From Bombardia bombarda (Eukaryota > Ascomycota > Sordariomycetes > Sordariales > Lasiosphaeriaceae): DNA of 64,000 nt. The DNA lies in NCBI GenBank assembly GCA_030512295.1, contig JAULSR010000003.1, positions 2,294,001-2,358,000 of the forward strand, given 5' to 3'. Below the pieces are notes generated by a model. The model searched no databases and was not told the origin of the DNA. It worked only from the letters and a program-made list of their open reading frames with translations. Below are positions 43,371-54,466 of this stretch, piece by piece (within the stretch, counting starts at the first letter, position 1; every line of letters begins with the position of its first letter). The position numbers and the translations under genes are program-made.

Positions 43371-44672
43371 ACACCATGGCCCGGTTATATAGGCGCGGAT
43401 TTCTATGTACATTAAATAACTAGGGACTGAAAGGATGGGCTGGTTGATAAGTAGGCGGCAATTGATACCCAATTCATTAGATACCAAACCCAGCCAAAGC
43501 TGGCAACTCTAGATCATCATAATTAACACGACAATGCATTCTATACAATATACATCAGCACTTAAACCAAGCGCCTTACAAGTTCCGTAGAACCTGTCAA
43601 ATACATACTTCAGGCTTTCAGCATCATCATCACTAAAAATAAACTAACCTCGAGGCCAAGTACTCAGATAAGCACAAACTTGGAAACTTTTAATATCAGC
43701 AAGCCAAAGCATTTACAGGTCTCCCTTTTAAGCTAAGTCTGTTCATCCACGGGAAAATTCTTTCGTATAAAAGAAAGACAAAAAAAAAAATTGTCTATCC
43801 TCTCGCTTCCTTTCGTTCACGCTTATTATCACATACCCAACTAACCATCAAAATCTCAGAACCAGACCAGAGAGAACAGGAAAAAGAGCCACCATCTGAG
43901 TGGCAATAATAATAATAATACATAACCGCCGTCGCTGTATCTAAACAAACAAGCACGCAAGCTGCTCCCCCCTCCCTCGAGTCCGACCCTTGTCATCTTT
44001 TCTTCCTCGTCTCCTAAAGATGAAGACACTAACAACAGCTTTAACGTTATTACTGTGAGACAAACACCACACACACACACACACACACCCTTTCTCTCTT
44101 CTTTCCCTCTCACAATTCACCCATTCTCATCCACGTTCTTGGAAAAAAAATATTAAACATAAAACAGGGCCAGCCCACAGATCAGATTGGCCAACCAACC
44201 CCGCCAATATCTATCACCACCAGACAAAAGTCAGACGAAAAAGCAAAAAAAAAAAAAAAAAGAGAAAGAGAGCACGAAAAAGAACCATAAGCGATGCATG
44301 CCTGTCACTATTCCCCCATTGATTTCCCGGGTGATAGAGAGAAAAAAGCCACCCATTTTAGCAGGCAAGTGTGTTATAAAAGGAGAAAAGACTGCTCCTC
44401 CTTCCACGATACCAACACCTGTCTGTGTTTCCATCCCCTTCCATTCTTCTCTCCAAACAAAACCACCCACGACCAAAAAAAAAAAAAACACCAAGTAGGT
44501 AGGTAGGCCCAGTAAGTAACGCAGGTATGTATGTTAGACACAATAGAAGAATAAGCAAGACAAAAACACAACGACAAAAAAAGTTCAATCCCAATCCCAA
44601 ATCCCCAACTCCATCACCCCACTCCTTCCTTCCCCCCTTTTCTCCTTCGTTAATAAATCGCTGCCAATTTTA

Positions 44673-44708
<36 letters not shown>

Positions 44709-45108
44709 CCCCTCCACACATTCCGTCTCTCGGTTCTTTCCTTCCTTCCTTTCCCTTTTCTCTCCGGGCTCCTTTCTTGGCCTCCCGGCCACCATCTGCT
44801 GTCTTTCGTCCCCAGGTAGGTAGGTAGGTAAGTGGGTAGTGCAGACTTAGTCCCCGACTGACCTTCAGCCTGAAAGGAGGGAAGAAGAAAAAGCTACTAC
44901 GTAGTACTTTATCTCTCGGGAAGAAGAACAGTCTCTCTATCTCCAAGGAGCTAGGCTCATACCCAGAGTCTCTTCTCTTCCTTCCTCTCCTCACCACCCA
45001 TCCTACCTCAATCTTCGCCATCACTATCTATACTTTTGGTCCTATTACTACCCATCACAATCAACACTGGTGATAATCCCTTTCTGTCATCATCTGAGAA
45101 TCCCACTA
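43371..45108. repeat. Convergent 3' spacer packed with microsatellites
   Basis: No gene. Simple repeats: (AC)n at 44068-44088, a 17-A run at 44245-44261, an A run at 44476-44488, TAGGTAGGTAGG at 44495-44508, (CA)16 at 44676-44707, and four TAGG units at 44815-44830. AATAATAATAATA lies near 43906. The genes on both sides end here, so the repeats lie in or near 3' untranslated regions. Confidence 0.85.
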
Positions 45109-48100
45109 TCAAACAGGCGGTTTAAACCCCTGGCCCTGGCCCTGCCCCGGCCCCGGCACAGGCACCGGACTAGCACTACTCCCCTGCGACATGGCAGCCG
45201 CTATCCTCGTCGGCGTAGGCGGCGCTATCCCACCAACTCCACCATTGATCGGACTCGGCCCACCATGCATGTTCATCTTAACCCCGCCGCCCGGCGACAT
45301 GGCATTATTTCCCATCTGCATGGCCTTGGCAGCAGCAATCTTGTGCACGTCGACATTGCCGCCGAGACCGATCCCAGCCAGCCCCACGACCTCGCCCTGC
45401 GTCACCTTGCCCATGTGGCCGCTGACTCTCTGCTCAGCGTCGGCGCGCGCCCTGGCCTGCTCCATCAGCTGGCGCTGCTGGACCTCTGGCATCACCGTGG
45501 CGTAGCCTGTCAGATTAGGTGGCCGGCCTCCGCCTGGCATCATGCCGGCCCCTGGGCTTCCGTTGTACTGGCGCTGCACAGAGTTGGGCGGCATCCCTTG
45601 TCCCGGCCCACCGTAGGGCGGACGGGCGATTTGTTGATGTTGCTGGGGCGGTGTTGCCTGGCTGTATTGGTGTGTCTGGGGTGGCATGGCCCTCGGCATC
45701 TGGCCGCCATTGGTGTATGGCGAGAATCCTCCTGCCTGCGGTGAGTGTGGTTGCACGTGCTGTAAATGCTGTGGCATTGGCGCGTGCTGCGAAGGATGCT
45801 GTTGGTGCTGGGGATGTTGAGGGTGAGAATGTTGGGACTGCGGAGGATGCTGCATATGCTGTGGGTGCTGCTGGGGATGATGGAGATGCTGCGGAAGTTG
45901 GTTATGCTGAGGGTGCATTTGCTGGTGTTGTGGTGGTGGCGGCGGTTGCTGTTGTGGATAGCCAGTCGGGTAGTTCGGCGGGTACCGGTGGTTTGGATTG
46001 ACACCCTGCGGCGCAATATTATAGCTGGGCTGCGGCTGCATTCGAGGCTGGGTAGGGGTAGTCGCATATTGGGGCATGTTGGAGTGGCCATAAGGCGTCT
46101 GGGCCTTGGCGAGCTGTGGAGCATATCCATAATTGTTTGGCCGGTACTGTGTTTGAGGCGCCCGCTGCTGTGGTTGGTGATGGGGCTGGGGTGGGAGGGG
46201 AACGCTAGAGGGCGCCCGCTGATACATGTTTGGCGCTTGAGCCCGGACCGGTGTTGCTGGAAATTGGTGCGTATTTGGTATAACGCGAGCTCCTGACACA
46301 AACTGGTTCTGGTACTGGTGATTGGAATATGGCGTGGGAGAAGAAATACTCGGCACCCTTGTTGGTTGGCGTTGGCTGGCATTCGCTGCGGTTTGCGCAG
46401 CCTGTCTTGCGAGCCGTGCAGGCTCGTCCTCCTCCATAACCCCCTTGTATTCGTCTGTGCGAACCTCAATCTTGGTGCTCACGCACAGCTCCTCGAGCTT
46501 GTCAGAGTTGAGACGAGCCACAGCATAGGGGGGTAATGTGTTAATAATCAAGGTCAGCTGAGCTTTCAAGGCCTGGTAGGTCAATAGCTCCTCTTCACTT
46601 GGTTGATGAGATATGCTGCCGTTGCGGAGCATATCGCCGTTGACTGGATCGGTTGAGTATCGATCCTGGCTGGTTGGCAAGGTCAGGTTTCGGTTGCGCT
46701 GGTAAGATGCCAGGGTTTCGATCAAGTCTGATACTTCATCGAGAAGATCATCGACCTCTTTATCTTCGTCCGACTTCTTGCCCATGACCTCATCAAGGCT
46801 TGGGTCAATATTGCTCTCGTCCCAGTTATTGATCGCGTTCTTCACGCGCTCCTCGTCAACTTCCATAGCTGTTGTGGAGTCCACGACGCCTCCATCCTCG
46901 TTTTCATCAAGGGAATCCGATTCAACCAGCTTCTCAAAGTTCCTGCGGCCAACACGTTGCCACCATATCCGGCTGACCTGGTTGGAAGGAACGATAGCAG
47001 CCGAATCGTCTTTGCAGGGGGCAAAGCTCGAGAATGCGCCTCTGAAAAGAGCCTCCATCTCGGACATCTCCAGCTCGGTCGAGGACGGCTTATGCCCTGC
47101 CAGACTTTGAGCCCGCTCTCTTTGCTTCGTCTTCGTATGAGTTATGGGGCCCGCATTGCTGTAGTCTAACCACTGGCCGGTAGCGATGTTTTGCGAGAAG
47201 TATGTTTCCGATCGAAATTTCGATTTTTCCGTAAGCTCAGGATGGTAAAATGTCAAGACGTTGTTCTTGGTAGTGTTTTTAGGGGCCTTTGGCGGTTGCA
47301 GGGGTGGCAGATTCCTGGGAGATGGGAAAAGCTCCCCCAGAGTCAGTGGGCGACCAGTCTTGTCGGCCGCTGCTGGGGGAAGATCGGACAAGATGTTTGT
47401 TGTGGCAACACCATTCGGAAGCGCACCATCTGGAATAGGCTTTCGGACGCCATCTGCAGTCGTGGTCTGCTGGAGGCTGGTAAATAGAGGCTTTAGTGTT
47501 GGTGCGGCACCAACCGTCGTCAACACGATGCCGCCCGTGGCACTGGGTGGAAGTGCATCCCTTAAATCGGCTTTGCTGCCAGCTGATGGGGGAACGTTGG
47601 GATATGCCAGCTCCCGTCGGTACAATCCGAGGGCTTTGCTCTTGAACGTGACAGCCTTGGCGATGGCCTCATCGTTCGCAATAGGGTCGTTATCGGACCT
47701 GTTAGACTCCAGTTCCTTGATGTGCGCGTCCACAGCGTGAGCGGTATCTGTGACCAGGTCGTCCAAGGCTTCGTAGGTGTCCTGCATCATCTTGTCGGCA
47801 ATGGTTGCAGGCTTTTTGCCGTCTTCTTCGGACTTCGCCCTCTTGGCAGAAGGCTCGTCCCCAGCAGCATCCGAGCCGGACAGCGGACGCTTCAGGATTC
47901 CAGGGCTGCTGGTATCGAGGCTGAAAAGACGGGGTCAGCATTTTGCGGTCCAGGGATACATCAGAGATCACGGAGGCTACGGTGCATGAAATGCAGACGG
48001 TAGGGCGCTGGAGTAGGGATGTCGACGACGGTCGCATACCTTTGCAAAACATCATAGAAGTCGTGGATGAGCGACTTGGGATCGCGGATCTTGTGCAGAC

Positions 48101-48296
48101 CATTGACGGCGGGCCCATCGCGGTTGTTGGTACCATTGAGTTCAAGTTCGGGTTCGCCATCGTCGCTTGGATCGCGCTTCCGCTTGGAGTTAATTGAGGC
48201 TGGCGACTCTGGGCGCGATAATGCTGCGACTGCTGCGAAGCCGTTGACCTGGGGTGCGACGGCAGCGGCAGTGGCAGCGGCAGCGGGTGAAGCCAT
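45109..48296 (-). CDS. Probable nuclear regulatory protein, His/Gln/Pro-rich, family not recognised
   Basis: Two exons, 48296-48040 and 47920-45109, give 1022 residues. The N-terminus is Ala-rich with basic KRKRDPS and KRAKSEE, likely nuclear signals. Helical blocks follow: IRDPKSLIHDFYDVLQSLDTS and DKMMQDTYEALDDLV. A probable folded core begins LTLGELFPSPRNLPPLQPPK, then VLTFYHPELTEKSKFRSETY, MEALFRGAFSSFAPCKDDSA and VSRIWWQRVGRRNFEKLVE. Beyond about residue 580 the chain is low-complexity, rich in Gln, Pro and His (HPQHPQHQQHPSQH), as in fungal transcriptional co-regulators. The spliced junction (AG+C) gives Ser and keeps the frame open. I infer a chromatin or transcription role from composition only; no catalytic motif is visible. 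Confidence 0.75.
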
Positions 48297-49801
48297 CGTT
48301 GGCGGGGAATGCGATGGTTCGTCGAGGTTTCGTGGGCTGGTAGGGGGTAGTGCGGTGCTGCTCTAGCTGGGTCTTGTCGCGCGATTCGCGTCCGCGAAAG
48401 GGAAGATGCTTCTGGCTGTTGCTCCCTGGTACAACGCCAAAAAACCTTTGTCGTCAACGGGCCAGCACGTCAGGCAGAAAACCCATCCAAAAACGCCGCA
48501 CAGGTTCGTGAGACAATTCCAGTGGTCGATTAAGGCCTCTTCGTCTTCAGCATATGGCGTCCAATGATTTATTCCGGAATGCAGCAGCGTCGTTGTGTGC
48601 AAAGGATGAAGTTGGAGGATCGCTCAACCACAGAATGGTCACGAAAAGCTAGCCCGAAGGCAAGTTCGCGCTAACGTTGTTTTTGGCAACTAGTGGGTCT
48701 GATGCTGTGCGACCAATCACGTGATACGGATGTGGTCTGTGCCAAGTGAGCCAGTCGCTGTCAGTGGTTGCTTGGACAAGAGCGCGAAGGGAAGGCAGGA
48801 ACAGAACAGGACAGCCTGGCTGCCTGGCTGGTGCTGCCCCATGTTACAGCCGCTGCAACCCCCTGCGACCAGATTTAGCGTCACCTGCAGCACTGGCGTC
48901 GTCAACCTTCAGCTTGTGCCTGCCTGCGCCGGCTCCAGTCTCCAACTCTCCACATTGCAACAGCCTTGTGTTCTCCATGATCACCATCATCCCCTGCTAG
49001 GCTCCCTGTGACTGTGAATCTTGAATCTTGATAGAAAATAAGTGACTTATTTCTCAGTCCATGATCAAGCGTCGGCAATCAGTCATTGTGTTTACTGTAC
49101 GAATGCAGCATTTTATAAATCCCCATGAGCCCCATGATATTTCAATTTTGGATGAACATACTGAAGTACAAGCTGAGGCCTTTGGTACAATTGCCGAACG
49201 TATCGATAATCGTGAAATGCCTCTTTCTGGTTGCTAGCGAGGTCCATATTTCTGGAAATGTACAGTAGCCACCCTGCTCACCCGCCTACACTCTACAAGA
49301 CTTGTGAAATAGGCGCCCAGAATCCACCATCCACCACGTGAAAAGAGCAAAAGGACACTGGTTTTAGGTTCGGTGATTTAACATTACTCTACAAAAGAAA
49401 CTCTGCGCGAGCGGTTCTCCGATACTTACAAGATCGCCATAACTGACCTCAACAATGAAACAGAGCGAGTAAAGCAGTGTGTGTGGCAGCAACTTGACAG
49501 CCCCCTCGAGGGCTCAAAAGATTGCCACCGTGCAAAAGAGCTAGACTGTTCTGTAATGCCCAATCCTAGAATCACACAAACAAAAAGGAAATAACTACAC
49601 AACGTCTGAGGTTACTGATTTCCCATCCCAGCTAGGTCTGGGTACTGGGTCTTCCTTCCCACCATTCTTCTTCTTCTTTCCATGGTCCTTCTTATCCTTC
49701 TTATCCTTCTCGGCCTGCTTCTTCCGATCTTTGGGAAAAGCTGGGAGTCCCTTCGACCAGTCCCAATAGCCCATCTTGATCGACTTCTTATGCTTGCCTG
49801 T
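48297..49801. other. Intergenic: regulator promoter and Pep4 3' flank
   Basis: The first few hundred bases upstream of 48296 should hold the regulator promoter. Beyond about 49000 the sequence is A/T-richer and probably the pep4 3' region. No gene seen. Confidence 0.55.
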
Positions 49802-51109
49802 CTAGTTCGTCGCATTGGCAATCCCGACGGTGTGGGAGCCGAGGTCGTAGATGGTGTAGTATCTCCGGAGGAACGCATCGCCGAGGATGGCAAGCGGTCC
49901 GGTCGGCTCAGGGAAGTCCATGCCCATGAAGGTCGAGATGCAGGATCCAGAAACCTCAAGAATGTAGTCGTAGGGGCCAAGAGGGAAGTCCTTGCCGGCG
50001 AGGGTGAAGGTTACATCGGGCAGGCTGTCACGCTTGGCGCAGTCGATACTATACTGGCCATTGTAGCCCTTCTTGGCCCCCATTTGTGCGTTAAGCATGT
50101 CCGCAAGCTGGGTCGGCAGAGCAATCAGGGAAGTACCGGTGTCAAGAATAATTCCGGTCTTCTCGAGCTCGGCCGAGTCCTCGCCGTACGCGATCGCGTC
50201 GAAATCAATCTCCCAGTAAGCCTTGCGTCTGAGGGGGATGCTGGTGATCTTGCCCTTGTACCTGTCCTTGTCGACGCCGCCAAAGGTGACCTCGGACTCG
50301 CCATCGGTGTCGGAGAGGTAGAAGGCAAATACGGGTTCGTCAACGAGCTTCTGCTCAACCATCTTGTAGAAGGGGGGAACCATGCCGTTGACAGCGATGG
50401 TATCATAGCCAAGGCCCAAGATGCCATCGAAACGGCCAAAGGCAAAAGCCAGGCCGGGCTCGTTGGTGGCCTCGGCGAAGTCCTGGCCCTTGATGGTGAT
50501 GTCACCGATGGACATGGTGTCCTGGGAGACAAAACCGCTCAGGCTGCCAGATCCGTAATGGATTTCAAACGACGTCCCGTTCTTCTTGTGAGAAGACGAA
50601 GACGACGAGTCATACTTGGAGTGCAGGTAGCAAGCTATGGAACCGCATTCCGAGGACGGAACCCAAAGGTTGGAACTACCGGTATCCAGAACCACCTTGA
50701 AGGTCTGGGGAGGAGTTCCAAGGGTGATCTCGGAGAAGTCTAGGCCAACGTCAGCAACTCTTCTATTTGCGGTACCACGAGACGGAGCATACACTGAGCG
50801 TTCATAAAGTTTGAAATAGGAACCGGATGGTTGCCCTTGACGTCGGCGGTCATGCCCTTAAAGACAGCATCGGCATGGGTCTCGGGGCGGACTCCCATGT
50901 ACTTCTGGCCGAGGTGTTGCATCTGCACATCGATCGGAACAGACTCCTGTGGCGGGAAATCATCAGCGGATTGCGGGGAATAACGTGATGCTGTGAGGTG
51001 ATGGACTTACGAGCTGCTCAGAGAGCGGCACCTTCTTGAGTTTCAGCTTGTGGACAGCCCCATGGGCGGAGCCGAGCAGCACAGCAGCTGTCAGCAATGC
51101 GCCCTTCAT
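49802..51109 (-). CDS. pep4: Vacuolar aspartic protease (proteinase A, Pep4)
   Basis: Pepsin-family endopeptidase that acts in the acidic vacuole and activates other vacuolar hydrolases. Three exons, 51109-51011, 50946-50793 and 50739-49802, give 396 residues, the length of the Neurospora enzyme. A signal peptide (MKGALLTAAVLLGSAHG) is followed by a propeptide rich in Lys (VHKLKLKKVP) up to about residue 70. The two catalytic aspartates are Asp103 (VVLDTGSSNLWVP) and Asp284 (GIILDTGTSLIALP). The flap Tyr lies in IHYGSGSLSGF. Two disulfide pairs are visible (Cys in SSECGSIACYL, and SIDCAKR with SGSCIST). NGTS and the terminal NATN are glycosylation sites. It is a housekeeping protease, not a toxin. 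Confidence 0.97.
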
Positions 51110-52873
51110 GCTGGGCAACTGGTCGATTAAGCGATTTGGATAGGGAAAGCGATGCAGTTAATGGTGAAGAACGAACGAGGGTGATGATGTTGATGGTAGA
51201 TGGTGTGGCGAGATGGAACAGTTGGTGAGAGGAGAGGAGAGGAGGGTTATGGGGCGGCGTGCGTTGTCGAGTTGATGGGCGGAGGCGAGGGTGCTGGCGC
51301 AAGTGGGCAGTAGGCGGATGGGATGCAGGGGTGGGGAAGGAGCAAGCTTCATCAGCTTCCAGGCAAGCCAGGTTGTGACTGGTTGCGTTTGCGTGTTGTG
51401 CCTGGTGACCATCAGCCAATGACGCAGGCCACTTCTTGCCGGCCGCTTGATCCAAGCTTTAATCGGTGGCGCGGGGAGACGGATCCACAACAGGTTATCC
51501 AGGCCAATCTACTGGACTGCCAAGGATTTAACCCGGCGTGGGCTGGAACCGAAGGCCGAGACTGGATTACATAATTACGGTTTCACCGTTGTCGGATTCT
51601 GGCCGTACCCGAAGGTGGAACCGTGGTACAGACTCACCCAGAGCAGGTGAAGAACTGAAGATCAGAGCTTGCTCTTTTCGCCATGGCGACGCGCGGCGAG
51701 AGCTTGGTACCTTGATGTTCATTGATTTTATGATGGCTTTTAGTTTTCAGCATAACGTCTTGCCGCCACTGTGCCAAGTCATGATCAAGGTACGTACTGA
51801 CATTCCGTGCTTGTCGCGTGGGGTTGCAATCACCAACATGGCTCGTTGGAGTGGTCTCGAAAAGGAAAGCGCCAATCGACGTTTCATTGGAAGACGATAT
51901 GGCGAAAGCAATACTACACACTACACTACACCTCTATCTCCCCGGCAGCCCGGGTACCTGGGTGGAAGCTGCCCGGATTATATACCTCATAGGGAGGAAG
52001 GAGTGCATCGTGCATATCGACGGTCAAAAGGTTGACAGTTGACACGATTGATAGCCGGAGTCTGCGGGACCCAAGATGAATGGGCACCACCCAGCCCGTC
52101 CGCAGGGGCCTGCCTTCCAAATGTACCAAACATTTAACATGAACCAGCCACCACTAGCCGGCCCCGAGTCCGGCGTCGCAGAGCCCGGGCGTGCCGAGAT
52201 GGACTGCCTCTTCCCACCGTTACCATTCCGTGCCATTCGATTCCCGCCTGCCAAGATGCAATGTCCACCAGCATCTTTGGTGGACGGCGGTCCCTGGAGA
52301 CGGTATGGTGGAGCAAGCGGGGTCTCGCTTTCCCTGACTCGAACTATAAACTGCCTGGGAAACCAAACCTTTGGAAGACGCAGGGCAGCTGCTCTTGCTC
52401 GTCCAGCAGTGGACGTTGCGTTGGCCATTGACCGCTGACCGCTGACCACTGCTCGCCGTGTGCATAATTGGCCTTGGCATCACCCGCATTCCATCCGTTG
52501 GCAACTGGCAACTGGTGACTTGCAACTGGCACCTAGAAGTAGTGTAGCAGTACTGTAGTGCATGTAGCTGGCAAGCGAGCAGAGAGAGGTCAGTCGCTTT
52601 GATTCCAGCCTTTGAGAGGGCGATCTCCGGAGCATTGCACGAGTAAGGTGGGTTTTGGTGGGGTTATAAATTTCTTCCCCCCAGTGCCCCCCATCGCCCG
52701 CCTCCGTTGCTCGCATGCCCCGCAAAACCCTGGGGTCTTTGTCTGTCATAAATCAAGCCTCTCCTGCCCAAAAGTCAAAAGCCGTCCCCCGTGTCTGTTC
52801 CTCAATCATCACGAACCTCCAAACAACCAATTCCAGTTCCCCACCTTGAACCGAACTGAACAAACCCGGCATC
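51110..52873. other. Divergent spacer between pep4 and the hydroxymethyltransferase gene (1.8 kb)
   Basis: Both promoters lie here. A TATAAA at 52665-52670, about 205 bp upstream of the plus-strand start codon, is a candidate TATA box, and the following leader is C-rich. Short tandem TGACCGC and CAACTGG repeats occur at about 52427-52450 and 52502-52530. Small open frames carry no recognisable sequence. Confidence 0.5.
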
Positions 52874-54466
52874 ATGGCTACCAACGCTACCAATGGCGCG
52901 ACCTACGCCCTCTCCGAGACTCACAAGGAGGTGCGTCCTCTCCCCCCATCCCGCCTCGAAGCCCATGGACACAGTTGTTGACTCACCGCCGCCGTGTAGA
53001 TGCTTGAGAAGTCGCTCCTAGACACCGACCCCGAGGTCGCGGAGATCATGGTCAGTTTGTCTCGATCCGGTTATCATACCTGCAACCAATGCTAACGTTC
53101 TCGTCTTCAGTCCAATGAGGTCAAGCGTCAAAGAGAGTCCATCATCCTCATCGCCTCCGAGAACATCACATCTCGCGCCGTCTTCGATGCCCTTGGCTCC
53201 CCCATGTCCAACAAGTACTCTGAGGGTCTCCCCGGTGCCCGCTACTATGGCGGCAACCAGCACATCGACCAGATCGAGCTTCTCTGCCAGAAGCGTGCCC
53301 TTGAGGCCTTCCACCTCGACCCTGCCCAGTGGGGCGTCAACGTCCAGTGCCTGTCTGGCAGCCCTGCCAACCTGCAGGTCTACCAGGCCATCATGCCCGT
53401 CCACGGCAGACTGATGGGCTTGGATCTCCCCCACGGTGGCCATCTCAGCCACGGCTACCAGACCCCCCAGCGCAAGATCTCGGCCGTCTCCACCTACTTT
53501 GAGACCATGCCGTACCGTGTCAACCTTGACACTGGCATCATTGATTACGACCAGCTCGAGAAGAACGCCCAGCTCTTCCGTCCCAAGGTCCTCGTTGCCG
53601 GTACCTCCGCCTACTGCCGCCTGATCGACTACGAGCGCATGCGCAAGATTGCCGACTCGGTCGGTGCCTACCTTGTCGTCGATATGGCCCACATCTCGGG
53701 TCTTATCGCCGCCGAGGTCATCCCCACCCCTTTCAAGTACGCCGACATTGTCACCACCACCACCCACAAGTCCCTCCGTGGCCCCCGTGGCGCCATGATC
53801 TTCTTCCGCAAGGGCGTCCGCTCCGTCGATGCCAAGACCGGCAAGGAGGTCAAGTACGATCTCGAGGACAAGATCAACTTCTCCGTCTTCCCCGGCCACC
53901 AGGGTGGCCCCCACAACCACACTATCACCGCCCTAGCGGTTGCTCTCAAGCAGGCTGCTTCCTCCGAGTTCAAGGCCTACCAGGAGAAGGTCATCGCCAA
54001 CGCCAAGACCCTCGAGAAGAAGTTCACCGAGCTCGGCCACACCCTTGTCTCCGGCGGCACCGACTCGCACATGGTGCTGCTCGACCTGCGGCCCCTGGCC
54101 CTCGACGGCGCCCGTGTCGAGGCCCTCCTCGAGCAGATCAACATCACCTGCAACAAGAACGCCGTCCCCGGCGACAAGAGCGCTCTCACCCCTGGTGGCC
54201 TCCGCATCGGTACCCCGGCCATGACGAGCCGCGGATTCGGCGAGGCCGATTTTGAGCGCGTCGCCAAGTACATTGACGAGAGCATCAAGCTCTGCAAGGA
54301 GATCCAGGCGGCTCTGCCCAAGGAGGCCAACAAGCAGAAGGACTTCAAGCTCAAGGTCGCCAGCGGCGAGGTGCCCCGCATCAACGAGCTCAAGGCCGAG
54401 ATTGCCGCCTGGTCCTCCACCTTCCCCCTCCCCGTTGAGGGCTGGAGATACGACGCCGGTATCTAA
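52874..54466 (+). CDS. Serine hydroxymethyltransferase, cytosolic
   Basis: PLP enzyme interconverting serine plus tetrahydrofolate and glycine plus 5,10-methylene-tetrahydrofolate, the main source of one-carbon units; the Neurospora formate locus encodes its orthologue. Three exons, 52874-52930, 53000-53050 and 53111-54466, give 487 residues. Family motifs: ESIILIASENITSRAV, NKYSEGLPGARYYGGNQ, GSPANLQVYQAIM, HGGHLSHG, VVDMAHISGLIAAEVIPTPF and TTTTHKSLRGPRG, in which Lys256 binds PLP. VFPGHQGGPHNHTI and GGLRIGTPAMTSRGF follow near the end. There is no targeting presequence (starts MATNATNGATYAL), so it is the cytosolic isozyme. Codon use is strongly C-ending, consistent with high expression. 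Confidence 0.97.

Noticed and set aside
42387..43487. 366-codon minus-strand open frame over the RMND1-like gene
   Set aside because: Made of repetitive Val/Leu/Gly/Asp residues, the expected shadow of GC-ending codons. The plus-strand protein has a clear DUF155 core.
53018..53920. 300-codon minus-strand open frame within the hydroxymethyltransferase gene
   Set aside because: Antisense shadow with Gly/Val/Asp-rich sequence; the opposite strand encodes an intact PLP enzyme.
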